From Pseudomonadota bacterium (lineage in GTDB: Bacteria > Pseudomonadota > Gammaproteobacteria > Xanthomonadales > Rhodanobacteraceae): a stretch of DNA of 64,000 nt. Location: the NCBI GenBank assembly GCA_018241365.1, contig JAFEDX010000002.1, forward strand, positions 1 to 64,000, in the 5' to 3' direction. The notes under the pieces were generated by a model. The model saw only the letters and a program-made list of their open reading frames with translations, had not been told where the DNA came from and ran no database searches. This document shows, piece after piece, positions 1 to 8,181 of this stretch. Both the position numbers and the translations under genes were made by a program. The number at the start of each line of letters is the position of its first letter. Within the stretch, counting starts at the first letter, position 1.

Positions 1-269
1 TGGCCGATCTGGTGCGCGGCATGCCGGTGGGCACCGCCAGCGCGGTGCTCGAGCACACCAACAAGAAGGCGGCACACCTGGTCCGCAAGGTGTTGCTGTC
101 GGCGGTCGCCAACGCCGAGAACAATGTCGGCGCCGACGTGGACGAGCTGAAAGTGGCGCGCATCTATGTGGACGAGGGCACGATGATGAAGCGCATGCAC
201 GCACGCGCCAAGGGTCGTGGCTCCCGCATCTTGAAGCGCACGTCGCACATCACGGTCGAGGTAGGTTGA
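1..269 (+). CDS. rplV: 50S ribosomal protein L22, C-terminal part (start outside window)
   Basis: The first complete codon is at base 3 and the frame is open from the window edge, so this is a 5'-truncated gene. The visible residues contain the L22 signature region (the [13 protein letters not shown] and [15 protein letters not shown] stretches), which forms the extended hairpin lining the peptide exit tunnel. It ends two bases before rpsC, as expected inside the S10 operon. Only the N-terminal part of the usual roughly 110 residues is missing. Confidence 0.97.
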   Translation, partial: ADLVRGMPVGTASAVLEHTNKKAAHLVRKVLLSAVANAENNVGADVDELKVARIYVDEGTMMKRMHARAKGRGSRILKRTSHITVEVG

Positions 270-271
270 TC

Positions 272-1045
272 ATGGGTCACAAAGTCAATCCAATCGGGAT
301 CCGCCTCGGCATTTCCAAGGACTGGAATTCCAAGTGGTTCGCAGGCAAGCGGCAGTACGCCGAGCATCTGGTATCCGACCTCAAGGTGCGCGCGCTGCTG
401 AAGGACAAGCTGGCGCAGGCCGGCGTGTCGAAGATCCTGATCAGCCGTCCGCAGAAGAATGCCGACATCACCATCTTCACCGCCCGTCCCGGCGTCGTGA
501 TCGGCAAGAAGGGCGAGGACATCGAGAAGCTGCGCAAGCAGGTCTCGCAAATCATGGGCGTGGATGCGCACATCAACGTCAGCGAAGTGCGCAAGCCCGA
601 GCTGGACGCGCAGCTGGTTGCCGAATCGATCGCGCAGCAGCTGGAGCGCCGCATCATGTTCCGCCGCGCGATGAAGCGCAGCGTGCAGAACGCAATGCGC
701 CTCGGCGCGCTCGGCATCAAGGTCAATGTCGGCGGCCGCCTGAACGGCGCCGAGATCGCGCGTTCCGAGTGGTATCGCGAGGGCCGCGTGCCGCTGCACA
801 CCCTGCGCGCCGACATCGACTACGGTTTTGCCGAGGCGCGCACCACCTACGGCGTCATTGGCGTCAAGGTGTGGATCTACAAGGGCGAGATTTTCGACTT
901 TGCCGCCGTCGGTCAGGCCGCGAAGGAAGAAGAACGCAATGAAAACACGCAGCCGACGCGCCGTCCGCGCGGCGACCGCGATGACGAACCGCGCCGCGAG
1001 CGCGCCCCGCGTGGGCGCCGCGAGCGCACCGACCGCGAGGGCTGA
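272..1045 (+). CDS. rpsC: 30S ribosomal protein S3
   Basis: A 257-residue S3 starting [13 protein letters not shown]. An in-frame TTG lies two codons earlier, but the ATG is the conserved S3 start and is chosen. The type II KH domain with its GxxG loop (VVIGKKGED, around residues 72-80) is present and contributes to mRNA entry-site helicase activity. After the conserved core, the last 35 or so residues are a highly charged Arg/Asp/Glu tail ([14 protein letters not shown]), making the protein longer than the roughly 233 residues of E. coli S3. It lies between rplV and rplP in the S10 operon with 2-3 base spacers, which indicates tight co-translation. Confidence 0.98.
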   Translation: MGHKVNPIGIRLGISKDWNSKWFAGKRQYAEHLVSDLKVRALLKDKLAQAGVSKILISRPQKNADITIFTARPGVVIGKKGEDIEKLRKQVSQIMGVDAHINVSEVRKPELDAQLVAESIAQQLERRIMFRRAMKRSVQNAMRLGALGIKVNVGGRLNGAEIARSEWYREGRVPLHTLRADIDYGFAEARTTYGVIGVKVWIYKGEIFDFAAVGQAAKEEERNENTQPTRRPRGDRDDEPRRERAPRGRRERTDREG

Positions 1046-1048
1046 TCC

Positions 1049-1462
1049 ATGTTGCAGCCAAAACGCACCAAGTTCCGCAAGCAGTTCAAGGGCCGCAACC
1101 GGGGTTTGAGCCTCAACGGCAACCTTGTCAGCTTCGGCGAGTATGGCCTGAAGGCGACCACCCGTGGCGCGATCACCGCGCGCGAGATCGAAGCCGCGCG
1201 CCGCTGCATCACGCGTTACGTGAAGCGCGGCGGCAAGCTGTGGATCCGCGTGTTCCCGGACAAGCCGATCACCAAGAAGCCGATCGAAGTCCGCATGGGC
1301 GCCGGCAAGGGCAACGTCGAGTACTGGGTCGCGCCGATCCAGCCGGGCCGGATGCTGTACGAAATCGAGGGTGTCAGCGAAGCCGAGGCGCGCGAAGCGT
1401 TTCGCCTCGCCGCCGCCAAGCTCTCGATCCAAACCCAATTCACGTCCAGGGCGCTGCTGTGA
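1049..1462 (+). CDS. rplP: 50S ribosomal protein L16
   Basis: A 137-residue L16 of normal length beginning [17 protein letters not shown]. It contains the conserved central segment ([23 protein letters not shown]) and the GKG-type loop near residue 80 that contacts the elbow of A-site tRNA. Its stop codon overlaps the start of rpmC (TGATG), so the two are translationally coupled. Confidence 0.98.
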   Translation: MLQPKRTKFRKQFKGRNRGLSLNGNLVSFGEYGLKATTRGAITAREIEAARRCITRYVKRGGKLWIRVFPDKPITKKPIEVRMGAGKGNVEYWVAPIQPGRMLYEIEGVSEAEAREAFRLAAAKLSIQTQFTSRALL

Positions 1463-1662
1463 TGGATACCAACGAGTTGCGCGCCAAGTCCGCGCAGGAA
1501 CTGCAGGACCACATTTCCGAGCTGCGCCGCGAGCAGTTCAGCCTGCGCATGCAGAAGGCCCAGGGTCAGGCCACCCAGACCCACCAGTTCGCCCGCGTGC
1601 GCCGCGACATCGCGCGCGCCGCGACGATCCTGGGCGAGAAACAGAATGGCGGAGCCGCGTGA
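1462..1662 (+). CDS. rpmC: 50S ribosomal protein L29
   Basis: A 66-residue protein with the L29 pattern: an N-terminal helix ([14 protein letters not shown]), then [16 protein letters not shown], then [14 protein letters not shown]29 sits beside the exit tunnel and helps form the docking site for trigger factor and SRP. It is coupled on both sides, sharing a TGATG overlap with rplP upstream and with rpsQ downstream. Confidence 0.97.
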   Translation: MDTNELRAKSAQELQDHISELRREQFSLRMQKAQGQATQTHQFARVRRDIARAATILGEKQNGGAA

Positions 1663-1940
1663 TGAACGACACCCAGAGTCAAGCCGACAAGAGCAGCGCG
1701 CGCACCCTCGAAGGGCGCGTCACCAGCAACAAGGCTTCCAAGACGGTGACCGTGCTGGTCGCCCGCCAGGGCCAGCAAGGCCTGTACGGCAAGCCGCTGC
1801 GGCGTTCGACCAAGCTGCACGCGCACGATGAAAAGGGCGAGTGCCACGAGGGCGACCTGGTGCGCATCGCCGAATGCCGTCCGCTGTCCAAGACCAAGCA
1901 TTTCCGCGTGGTGGAAGTGCTGGCACGCGCGGCCGAGTGA
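1662..1940 (+). CDS. rpsQ: 30S ribosomal protein S17
   Basis: A 92-residue S17 with the OB-fold core: [18 protein letters not shown], then [28 protein letters not shown]17 is a primary 16S rRNA binder in the 5' domain. It is the last gene of the S10 operon, and the start is fixed by the 4-base overlap with rpmC. A short non-conserved N-terminal extension of about ten polar residues precedes the core. Confidence 0.97.
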   Translation: MNDTQSQADKSSARTLEGRVTSNKASKTVTVLVARQGQQGLYGKPLRRSTKLHAHDEKGECHEGDLVRIAECRPLSKTKHFRVVEVLARAAE

Positions 1941-1953
1941 GGAGATTGCAGCC

Positions 1954-2322
1954 ATGATCCAGATGCAAACCAAGCTGGCCGCGGCGGACAACAGCGGCGC
2001 GCGCGAACTGATGTGCATCAAGGTGCTGGGCGGCTCCAAGCGCCGCTACGCCAGCGTCGGCGACGTCATCAAGGTTTCGATCCGCGATGCGATTCCGCGC
2101 AGCAAGGTCAAGAAGGGCGAGGTGTACAACGCCGTCGTGGTGCGCACCGCCAAGGGCGTGCGTCGCCCGGACGGTTCGCTGATCCGCTTCGACGACAATG
2201 CCGCGGTGTTGCTCAACAACAAGCTGGAACCGATCGGCACCCGCATCTTCGGGCCGGTCACCCGTGAATTGCGCAGCGAACGTTTCATGAAGATCGTTTC
2301 GCTCGCTCCCGAGGTGTTGTGA
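1954..2322 (+). CDS. rplN: 50S ribosomal protein L14
   Basis: A 122-residue L14 starting [22 protein letters not shown], the near-invariant L14 N terminus. It forms a subunit-interface bridge with 16S rRNA. A GAGGAG-like ribosome-binding site lies just upstream of the ATG. It opens the spc operon, but only 13 bases separate it from rpsQ and no promoter is obvious, so spc may be read through from S10. Confidence 0.98.
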   Translation: MIQMQTKLAAADNSGARELMCIKVLGGSKRRYASVGDVIKVSIRDAIPRSKVKKGEVYNAVVVRTAKGVRRPDGSLIRFDDNAAVLLNNKLEPIGTRIFGPVTRELRSERFMKIVSLAPEVL

Positions 2323-2334
2323 TCTTGGCTTGAT

Positions 2335-2381
2335 GTAGGAGCGAGCGTGCTCGCGCCCAGTCGCCTGCAAGCAGGCTCCTG
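2335..2381. repeat. GTAGGAG-type REP-like double palindrome, copy 1
   Basis: The rplN-rplX spacer contains two imperfect hairpins in series. GTAGGAG leads into GCGAGCGTGCTCGC, and after a 5-base spacer comes TCGCCTGCAAGCAGGCTCC. A near-identical element occurs in the opposite orientation after rplE. The layout (GTAGGAG, hairpin, CGA-type tail, second hairpin, CTCCTAC-like end) resembles the extragenic palindromes abundant in Xanthomonadales. It lies inside a co-transcribed operon, so it is likely to fold in the mRNA. Confidence 0.8.
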
Positions 2382-2403
2382 CGAAATCGAGAGAGAATTT
2401 GTT

Positions 2404-2718
2404 ATGAACAGAATACGCAAAGGCGACACGGTGCTCGTGATCGCGGGCAAGAACAAGGGCCAGCACGGCGAGGTTACCCGCGTCGACGGCGAGCGCGTGT
2501 TCGTGCAGAACGTCAACCTGGTCAAGCGCCATACCAAGCCGAACCCGCAGCTGCAGCAGGCGGGCGGCATCGTCGAGCGCGAGGCCCCGATCCACATCTC
2601 CAACGTCATGTTGTACGACCTCGCCACCGGCAAGGGCGAACGCGTGGGCCGCAAGACGCTCGGCGACGGGCGCAAGGTGCGCGTGTACCGCTCGACCGGC
2701 GAAGTCGTGGACGCTTGA
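2404..2718 (+). CDS. rplX: 50S ribosomal protein L24
   Basis: A 104-residue L24 with the N-terminal KOW motif ([20 protein letters not shown]) and the conserved [10 protein letters not shown] segment. L24 initiates 50S assembly. The start is the ATG preceded by GAGAGA within the 81-base spacer; an upstream in-frame extension would translate the repeat and is rejected. Unlike its neighbours, it is separated from rplN by a palindromic repeat. Confidence 0.97.
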   Translation: MNRIRKGDTVLVIAGKNKGQHGEVTRVDGERVFVQNVNLVKRHTKPNPQLQQAGGIVEREAPIHISNVMLYDLATGKGERVGRKTLGDGRKVRVYRSTGEVVDA

Positions 2719-2728
2719 GGAAGAAGTC

Positions 2729-3268
2729 ATGACCCGCCTCGAAAAAATCTACAAAGAAGAAGTGCTGCCGACGCTGATGAAGCGTTTCGGCTACCAGAAC
2801 CCGATGCAGGTGCCGCGCATCAGCAAGATCACGCTCAACATGGGCGTGGGCGAGGCTGCCGCGAACAAGAAGGTGCTGGAAAACGCGACCGCCGACATGG
2901 CCAAGATCGCCGGCCAGAAGCCGGTGGTGACCAAGGCGCGCGTGTCGGTTGCCTCGTTCAAGATCCGCGACGGCTGGCCGATCGGATGCAAGGTCACGTT
3001 GCGCCGAGCGCACATGTACGAGTTCCTCGATCGCCTGATCAACATCTCGCTGCCGCGCGTGCGCGACTTCCGCGGGGTGTCGGGCCGTGCCTTCGACGGC
3101 CGCGGCAACTACAACATGGGCGTGAAGGAACAGATCATCTTCCCGGAAATCGACTTCGACCAGGTCGATGCGATCCGCGGCATGGATATCTGCATCACCA
3201 CCACCGCGCGTACCGACGCGGAAGCCAAGGCGCTGCTGGAAGCCTTCCACTTCCCGTTCCGCAATTGA
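2729..3268 (+). CDS. rplE: 50S ribosomal protein L5
   Basis: A 179-residue L5 with the diagnostic stretches [37 protein letters not shown] and [21 protein letters not shown]5 is part of the 5S rRNP with L18 and contacts P-site tRNA. A good Shine-Dalgarno (GAGGAAGAA) precedes the start, 10 bases after rplX. It is followed by the second palindromic repeat. Confidence 0.98.
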   Translation: MTRLEKIYKEEVLPTLMKRFGYQNPMQVPRISKITLNMGVGEAAANKKVLENATADMAKIAGQKPVVTKARVSVASFKIRDGWPIGCKVTLRRAHMYEFLDRLINISLPRVRDFRGVSGRAFDGRGNYNMGVKEQIIFPEIDFDQVDAIRGMDICITTTARTDAEAKALLEAFHFPFRN

Positions 3269-3275
3269 TCGTCGC

Positions 3276-3323
3276 GTAGGAGCCTGCGTGCAGGCGACCG
3301 ATCGCGAGCACGCTCGCTCCTAC
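3276..3323. repeat. GTAGGAG-type REP-like double palindrome, copy 2 (inverted)
   Basis: The element begins GTAGGAGCCTGCGTGCAGGC and ends GCGAGCACGCTCGCTCCTAC. Its reverse complement matches copy 1 almost base for base over about 47 bases, with differences mainly in the central spacer and one loop base. The two copies therefore form a long inverted repeat around rplX-rplE. It occupies most of the rplE-rpsN spacer. Confidence 0.85.
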
Positions 3324-3347
3324 ATTCGCAGCATTGAGAGTTCAAAC

Positions 3348-3653
3348 ATGGCCAAGAAATCGATGGTGAACCGCGACCTGAAGCGTGCCAAGCTGATCAA
3401 GCAGCACGCGGGCAAGCGCGCGGATCTCAAGAAGATCATCTCCAGCGCGGACGCGAGCTACGAAGACAAGCAGGCGGCCGTCGCGAAGCTGCAGAAACTG
3501 CCGCGCGATTCCAGCGCGTCGCGCCTGCGCACCCGCTGCGCGCTGACCGGACGTCCGCGCGCGGTGTACGTGAAGTTCGGCCTGTCGCGCAGCAAGTTGC
3601 GCGAAGCGACCATGCACGGCGACGTGCCGGGTCTGCGCAAGGCCAGCTGGTAA
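3348..3653 (+). CDS. rpsN: 30S ribosomal protein S14 (long, zinc-independent form)
   Basis: A 101-residue S14 beginning [16 protein letters not shown] and ending with [18 protein letters not shown]. The length and the absence of paired CxxC motifs mark the zinc-independent (C-minus) S14 type usual in gammaproteobacteria. The ATG is used rather than in-frame codons further upstream, which would run through the palindromic repeat. Confidence 0.97.
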   Translation: MAKKSMVNRDLKRAKLIKQHAGKRADLKKIISSADASYEDKQAAVAKLQKLPRDSSASRLRTRCALTGRPRAVYVKFGLSRSKLREATMHGDVPGLRKASW

Positions 3654-3754
3654 CGAGAACCGGGAAACGGAATTGCAGCAGCCGTACCGCTTCCCACTGT
3701 TGATTTGCGATTCCCGTCAAGACGGATATCGATGCCGATTCAAGGAAACAACCC

Positions 3755-4150
3755 ATGAGCATGACTGATCCCATCGCCGACATGTTTACCCGCATCCGCA
3801 ATGCCCAGGCCATGGGCAAGCAGACGGTGAGCATGCCGGCTTCCAAGGTGCGCCAGGCGCTGGCCGACCTGTTGAAGGCCGAAGGCTACGTGCTGGATTC
3901 GCGCCGTTCCGAAGATGGCGGCAAGGCGCATCTGGAAATCAAGCTGAAGTATTTCGAAGGCAAGCCCGCGATCGAGCGCATCGAGCGCATCAGCCGCCCG
4001 GGTTTGCGCGTGTATCGCGGCAAGGAAGCGCTGCCGAAGGTGATGGGTGGCCTTGGCATTTCCATCGTGTCGACTTCATCCGGCCTGATGACCGACGCGC
4101 AGGCGCGCGCCAAGGGTCTCGGCGGCGAAGTCATCGGCCGCGTCGCGTAA
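3755..4150 (+). CDS. rpsH: 30S ribosomal protein S8
   Basis: A 131-residue S8 starting [18 protein letters not shown] and containing the C-terminal [24 protein letters not shown] signature, which binds helix 21 of 16S rRNA. In E. coli S8 autoregulates the spc operon by binding near the L5 start; the equivalent site was not identified here. A 101-base spacer before it contains GGGAA and TTCCC blocks but no clear terminator. Confidence 0.97.
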   Translation: MSMTDPIADMFTRIRNAQAMGKQTVSMPASKVRQALADLLKAEGYVLDSRRSEDGGKAHLEIKLKYFEGKPAIERIERISRPGLRVYRGKEALPKVMGGLGISIVSTSSGLMTDAQARAKGLGGEVIGRVA

Positions 4151-4168
4151 GCAGGACGGAGCACTGAC

Positions 4169-4693
4169 ATGTCACGAGTTGCCAAGAAACCGATTGCGTT
4201 GCCGAAAGGCGTCGAGTGCAAGGTGGGCGAGGACGGAATCACCGTCAAGGGCCCCAAGGGCACCTTGAAGATGCACGCGATTGCGGGCGTCGAAATCAAG
4301 AGCGCCGACGGCCATTTGACCTTCGCCGACGGCAGCGCCGAAACCAAGTTCGCGGGCACCACCCGTGCGTTGCTGGCGAACATGGTGCATGGCGTCAGCC
4401 AGGGTTACGAGCGCAAGCTGGAGCTGGTGGGCGTGGGCTTCCGCGCCGCGCTGCAGGGCAAGAGCCTCAACCTCTCGCTGGGGTTCTCGCATCCGGTGGT
4501 ATTCCCGGCGCCGGAAGGCATCACCCTGGAAACCCCGTCGCCGACGGAAATCCTGGTCAAGGGCGCCGACAAGCAGCGGGTCGGCGAAGTTGCCGCCAAG
4601 ATCCGTGCGGTGCGTCCGCCCGAGCCCTACAAGGGCAAGGGCGTGCGCTACGCCGGCGAACGCATCACGCTGAAAGAAGCGAAGAAGGCCTGA
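4169..4693 (+). CDS. rplF: 50S ribosomal protein L6
   Basis: A 174-residue L6 with the duplicated L6 fold and the C-terminal signature [20 protein letters not shown]. It binds near the sarcin-ricin loop. Codons 1-12 read [12 protein letters not shown], the usual start. It lies 18 bases after rpsH and 2 bases before rplR. Confidence 0.98.
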   Translation: MSRVAKKPIALPKGVECKVGEDGITVKGPKGTLKMHAIAGVEIKSADGHLTFADGSAETKFAGTTRALLANMVHGVSQGYERKLELVGVGFRAALQGKSLNLSLGFSHPVVFPAPEGITLETPSPTEILVKGADKQRVGEVAAKIRAVRPPEPYKGKGVRYAGERITLKEAKKA

Positions 4694-4695
4694 TC

Positions 4696-5052
4696 ATGAT
4701 CGACAAGAATTCCTCGCGTCTGCGCCGCGCCAAATCCGCGCGCGCACGCATCCGCAAACTGGCGGTTCCGCGCCTGTCCGTGCATCGCAGCGGCCAGCAC
4801 CTCTACGCGCAGGTCATCGCCGCCGATGGCGAAACCGTGCTTGCGGCGGCCTCGACCGTCCAGAAGGCGGTCAGCGATGGTTTGAAGGGCACCAAGAACA
4901 AGTCTGCCGCTGCTGCGGTGGGCAAGGCCATTGCCGAGAAGGCGCGCGCCGCGGGTGTCGAGTCGGTCGCGTTCGACCGCTCGGGCTTCCGCTACCACGG
5001 TCGCGTGGCCGCGTTGGCGGATGCCGCGCGCGAAGCGGGGCTGAAATTCTGA
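4696..5052 (+). CDS. rplR: 50S ribosomal protein L18
   Basis: A 118-residue L18 with the [15 protein letters not shown] and [24 protein letters not shown] blocks that bind 5S rRNA alongside L5. It is almost contiguous with rplF. It is followed by the third palindromic element, so rplR and rpsE are separated by 131 bases, which is unusual for this operon. Confidence 0.97.
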   Translation: MIDKNSSRLRRAKSARARIRKLAVPRLSVHRSGQHLYAQVIAADGETVLAAASTVQKAVSDGLKGTKNKSAAAAVGKAIAEKARAAGVESVAFDRSGFRYHGRVAALADAAREAGLKF

Positions 5053-5055
5053 TGG

Positions 5056-5104
5056 GCAGGAGCGGCGGAAGCCGCGATACAGCCGGGCCTTCCGGCCCTC
5101 CTAC
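5056..5104. repeat. REP-like double palindrome, copy 3 (same architecture, different stems)
   Basis: GCAGGAGCGGCGGAAGCCGC forms the first hairpin and AGCCGGGCCTTCCGGCCC the second, and the element closes with CTCCTAC. The outer GNAGGAG and CTCCTAC ends match copies 1 and 2, but both stems have different sequence. This is what a family of mobile extragenic palindromes with compensating stem changes would produce. It lies directly after the rplR stop. Confidence 0.7.
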
Positions 5105-5129
5105 GGAAGCAAACACACAACAACTCCAA

Positions 5130-5169
5130 GCGGCTTGATGCCGCAAGCAAATGCCCGCATCTCGCGGGC
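5130..5169 (+). promoter_or_regulatory. Two small hairpins just upstream of the rpsE ribosome-binding site
   Basis: GCGGC-TTGAT-GCCGC (5130-5144) and GCCCGC-ATCTC-GCGGGC (5153-5169) are perfect stems with 5-base loops. The second ends 2 bases before the AAGGTG Shine-Dalgarno of rpsE. The structures are direct observations; a role in translation or mRNA processing is inference. Confidence 0.45.
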
Positions 5170-5183
5170 GCAAGGTGAACAAA

Positions 5184-5702
5184 ATGGCGAACAACGATCG
5201 CAACGATCGCGAAAATTCCGACGGGATGCTGGAAAAGCTCATTGCCGTCAACCGCGTGGCCAAGACGGTCAAGGGCGGCCGGCAGATGAGCTTCACCGCA
5301 CTGACCGTGGTGGGCGATGGCGCCGGCAAGGTCGGCTTCGGATACGGCAAGGCGCGTGAAGTGCCGGTTGCGATCTCGAAGGCGATGGAGCGCGCACGCC
5401 GCAACATGGTATCGGTGGGCCTGAACAACGGCACCATCTGGTATCCGGTCAAGGCCAACCACGGTGCGGCGCGGGTGTTCATGCAGCCGGCATCCGAAGG
5501 TACCGGCGTGATCGCCGGCGGTGCGATGCGCGCCGTGCTGGAAGTGGTCGGCGTCAAGAACGTGCTGGCCAAAGCGGTCGGCTCGCGCAACCCGATCAAC
5601 CTGGTGCGCGCCACCATCAAGGGCCTGCAGTCGGTCGTGAGCCCGGATTTCATCGCTGCCAAGCGTGGCAAGAAGGTCGAGGAGCTGGGTCATGTCGGCT
5701 AA
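5184..5702 (+). CDS. rpsE: 30S ribosomal protein S5
   Basis: A 172-residue S5 with the double-stranded RNA-binding N-terminal domain ([19 protein letters not shown], then [15 protein letters not shown]) and the C-terminal [15 protein letters not shown] block. It acts in decoding fidelity and mRNA helicase activity at the entry pore. The ATG at MANNDRND is chosen because AAGGTG lies 6-7 bases upstream. An ATG 11 codons earlier would place the start inside a hairpin and lacks an RBS. Confidence 0.96.
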   Translation: MANNDRNDRENSDGMLEKLIAVNRVAKTVKGGRQMSFTALTVVGDGAGKVGFGYGKAREVPVAISKAMERARRNMVSVGLNNGTIWYPVKANHGAARVFMQPASEGTGVIAGGAMRAVLEVVGVKNVLAKAVGSRNPINLVRATIKGLQSVVSPDFIAAKRGKKVEELGHVG

Positions 5703-5892
5703 GAAAACCACCGGCGGCGGAATCGTCAAGGTGCGCCTCGTCGGCGGCCTGCGTGGCGTGCAGTCACGCCACCGCTTGAGCGTCAAGGCGCTGGGCCTCA
5801 ATCGGACCGGCGACGTGCGCGAATTGAAAGACAGCCCGCAGGTACGCGGCCTGATCAACACGGTCAACTACCTGGTCAGGGTCGAGGAGTAA
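5692..5892 (+). CDS. rpmD: 50S ribosomal protein L30
   Basis: A 66-residue L30 ([16 protein letters not shown], then [20 protein letters not shown]). It overlaps the end of rpsE by 11 bases in another frame, and its Shine-Dalgarno (AAGGTCGAGGAG) lies inside rpsE, so translational coupling is expected. The N terminus carries a short extra [10 protein letters not shown] compared with minimal L30. Confidence 0.96.
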   Translation: MSAKKTTGGGIVKVRLVGGLRGVQSRHRLSVKALGLNRTGDVRELKDSPQVRGLINTVNYLVRVEE

Positions 5893-5895
5893 GTC

Positions 5896-6327
5896 ATGCG
5901 CTTGAATACACTGAAACCCGGCAAGGGCGCGCGCAAGGAGCGCCGTCGCGTCGCGCGCGGCATCGGGTCTGGCCTCGGCAAGACCGCAGGTCGCGGCCAC
6001 AAGGGCCAGCACGCACGCGCCGGCAACACCCACACCATCGGTTTTGAAGGCGGCCAGATGCCGCTGCAGCGTCGCCTGCCCAAGGTCGGCTTCCGTTCCA
6101 GGAAACAGGCCGAATCGCAGCAGGTGTTCCTGTACCAGATCGCCGGTTTGAAGAAGGATGCAATCGACCTGACCGTGCTGCGAGAAGCCAAACTGGTGGA
6201 CGGCCGCGCCAAGCGCGTCAAGATCGTCAAGAAGGGCGAGATCGGCCGCGCGGTAAAGGTATCCGGAATCCTGGCGACCGCAGGCGCCAAGGCGGCAATC
6301 GAAGCCGCCGGCGGCTCGGTGGAGTAA
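5896..6327 (+). CDS. rplO: 50S ribosomal protein L15
   Basis: A 143-residue L15 beginning MRLNTLKPGKGARKERRRVARGIG. It has the glycine- and basic-rich N-terminal extension (GLGKTAGRGHKGQHARAG) that threads into 23S rRNA, and the PKVGF motif. It starts 3 bases after rpmD and is followed within 5 bases by secY. Confidence 0.98.
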   Translation: MRLNTLKPGKGARKERRRVARGIGSGLGKTAGRGHKGQHARAGNTHTIGFEGGQMPLQRRLPKVGFRSRKQAESQQVFLYQIAGLKKDAIDLTVLREAKLVDGRAKRVKIVKKGEIGRAVKVSGILATAGAKAAIEAAGGSVE

Positions 6328-6332
6328 GCATC

Positions 6333-7664
6333 TTGGCTGGTCCGAAGTCATCGTCCAATCCGCTGGCCCAGTTCGGCAAGCTGACCGAACTGCGCCAGCG
6401 CCTGCTGTTCCTGGTCGGCGCGCTGGTCGTGTTCCGGCTGGGTTCGTTCATCCCGGTGCCCGGTGTCAACCCGGAAGCCATGACGCGGATGATCGAGCAG
6501 GGCGGCGGCCTGCTGAACATGTTCAACATGTTCTCGGGCGGCGCGCTGGCGCGTTTCTCGCTGTTCGCGCTGGGCGTGATCCCGTACATCTCCGCATCCA
6601 TCGTGGTGCAGATGATGGGCTCGGTGTTGCCGAGCTGGCAGCAGTTGAAGAAGGAAGGCCAGGCCGGCCAGCGCATCATGACCAAGTACACCCGTTGGGG
6701 TACGGTCGGGCTGTCGGCGTTCCAGGCTTTCGGCATCGCGATGGCGTTGCAGAAGGAAGGCGCAGCGGGTGGCGTGCCGATCGTGTACGACCCGGGGTTC
6801 GGCTTCATCTTCGCGTCGGTGATCGGGCTTACGGCCGGCAGCATGTTCCTGATGTGGCTGGGCGAGCAGATGACCGAGCGCGGCATCGGCAACGGTATCT
6901 CGCTGATCATCTTCGCGGGCATCGTCGCGGGTTTGCCGCAGGCGCTGACCCAGACCTTCACCATGGCCAGCACCGGCCAGTTGACCATGATCAAGGTGCT
7001 GCTGGTGGTGGTGATCGTGCTGGCAGTGACGGCGTTCTGCGTGTTCATGGAAAGCGCGCAACGCCGGATCACCGTGAACTACGCGCGTCGCCAGGGCGGT
7101 TCCAAGGCGTACATGAACCAGAGTTCGCACCTGCCGCTCAAGATCAACATGTCGGGCGTGATCCCGCCGATCTTTGCGTCCTCGCTGATCCTGTTCCCGG
7201 CCACCGCGTCCACGTGGTTCTCGAATGCCAGCCAGATGCACTGGCTGCAGAACCTGACCACCGCGTTGTCACCGGGCGAACCGCTGTACATGATCATCTA
7301 TGCGGCGATGATCATCATCTTCGCGTTCTTCTATACCGCGATCGTGTTCAATTCGCAGGAAACCGCGGACAACCTCAAGCGTTCGGGCGCGCTGATTCCA
7401 GGGCTGCGTCCGGGCAAGGCAACCGCCGACTACATCGATGCCGTGCTGACGCGACTGACCGGCGCCGGCGCGGTGTACCTGGCGGCAGTGTGTCTGATCC
7501 CCACCTTCATGCAGACCGAGTGGCATGTCCCGTTCTATTTCGGCGGAACCTCGCTGCTGATCGTGGTGGTGGTCGCAATGGATTTCCGTGCGCAGGTTTC
7601 CGCGCACCTGGTTTCGCATCAGTACGAAAGCCTGCTCAAGAAGGCCAACCTCAAGCGGAGTTGA
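6333..7664 (+). CDS. secY: Protein translocase subunit SecY
   Basis: A 443-residue SecY with ten predicted membrane helices, forming the protein-conducting channel of the SecYEG translocon. Recognisable parts are the plug region after helix 1 (FIPVPGVNPEAMTRM), GIGNGISLIIFAGIVAGLP, and the C-terminal cytoplasmic loop with AYMNQSSHLPLKINMSGVIP. The start codon is TTG, fixed by GGAG 8 bases upstream at the end of rplO and by the conserved first helix. It closes the spc operon; rpmJ, which follows secY in E. coli, is not found here. Confidence 0.97.
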   Translation: MAGPKSSSNPLAQFGKLTELRQRLLFLVGALVVFRLGSFIPVPGVNPEAMTRMIEQGGGLLNMFNMFSGGALARFSLFALGVIPYISASIVVQMMGSVLPSWQQLKKEGQAGQRIMTKYTRWGTVGLSAFQAFGIAMALQKEGAAGGVPIVYDPGFGFIFASVIGLTAGSMFLMWLGEQMTERGIGNGISLIIFAGIVAGLPQALTQTFTMASTGQLTMIKVLLVVVIVLAVTAFCVFMESAQRRITVNYARRQGGSKAYMNQSSHLPLKINMSGVIPPIFASSLILFPATASTWFSNASQMHWLQNLTTALSPGEPLYMIIYAAMIIIFAFFYTAIVFNSQETADNLKRSGALIPGLRPGKATADYIDAVLTRLTGAGAVYLAAVCLIPTFMQTEWHVPFYFGGTSLLIVVVVAMDFRAQVSAHLVSHQYESLLKKANLKRS

Positions 7665-7764
7665 CCAGCGGGGCAGCATGACCATCGCGCCAGCCGCCCG
7701 GACGGGGCGACGGGGTGGTTTTCAGTCTGCGGGTGATGGCTTCCCGCAGAACGGAATTTCAGGC

Positions 7765-7792
7765 TATAATTAACAGTTTGCCGAATCGGCAA
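7765..7792 (+). promoter_or_regulatory. Alpha-operon promoter -10 box and adjacent 15-base palindrome
   Basis: A perfect TATAAT (7765-7770) lies in the 154-base secY-rpsM spacer, about 50 bases before the rpsM start. No good -35 hexamer sits 16-18 bases upstream. Eight bases downstream is TTGCCGAATCGGCAA (7778-7792), a perfect palindrome around a central A. It would overlap the transcription start or the first mRNA bases, so it could be an operator or a short leader hairpin. The box and palindrome are seen; promoter activity is inferred. Confidence 0.6.
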
Positions 7793-7818
7793 CGCATTCA
7801 AGGTGGAGTACCCACAAC

Positions 7819-8175
7819 ATGGCACGTATCGCGGGCGTCAACCTGCCGGTCAACAAGCACGTCTGGGTCGGGTTGCAGAGCATCTACGGCGTCGGCCGCA
7901 CCCGCTCGCGCCAGATTTGCGAGGCGGCGGGCGTCGATCCGGCCACCCAGATCAAGTCGCTCTCCGAAGGCGAAGTCGAGAACCTGCGCCGCGAAGTGGC
8001 GAAGTTCAGCGTGGAAGGCGACCTGCGGCGTGAAGTCGGCATCAGCATCAAGCGCCTGATGGACCTAGGTACCTACCGCGGCCTGCGCCATCGTCGCGGC
8101 CTGCCCGCGCGCGGCCAGCGCACCCGCACCAATGCACGCACCCGCAAGGGCCCGCGTCGCGCCATCAAGAAATAG
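7819..8175 (+). CDS. rpsM: 30S ribosomal protein S13
   Basis: A 118-residue S13 starting [20 protein letters not shown] and ending with the basic tail [17 protein letters not shown], which contacts tRNA at the subunit interface. It is the first gene of the alpha operon. AAGGTGGAG 10-18 bases upstream serves as Shine-Dalgarno. Confidence 0.98.
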   Translation: MARIAGVNLPVNKHVWVGLQSIYGVGRTRSRQICEAAGVDPATQIKSLSEGEVENLRREVAKFSVEGDLRREVGISIKRLMDLGTYRGLRHRRGLPARGQRTRTNARTRKGPRRAIKK

Positions 8176-8181
8176 TCGTAA

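Noticed and set aside
164..1438. Long minus-strand open frame opposite rpsC and rplP
   Set aside because: It is the antisense of ribosomal protein genes and has no recognisable domain; such frames are common in GC-rich DNA.
2335..5104. CRISPR-like repetition of palindromes in the ribosomal block
   Set aside because: The three elements are far apart, in different orientation and with genes between them; there is no repeat-spacer array.
5151..5183. Earlier ATG for rpsE, 11 codons upstream
   Set aside because: It lies at the base of a hairpin and has no Shine-Dalgarno, while the chosen ATG has AAGGTG at good distance and the usual S5 N terminus.
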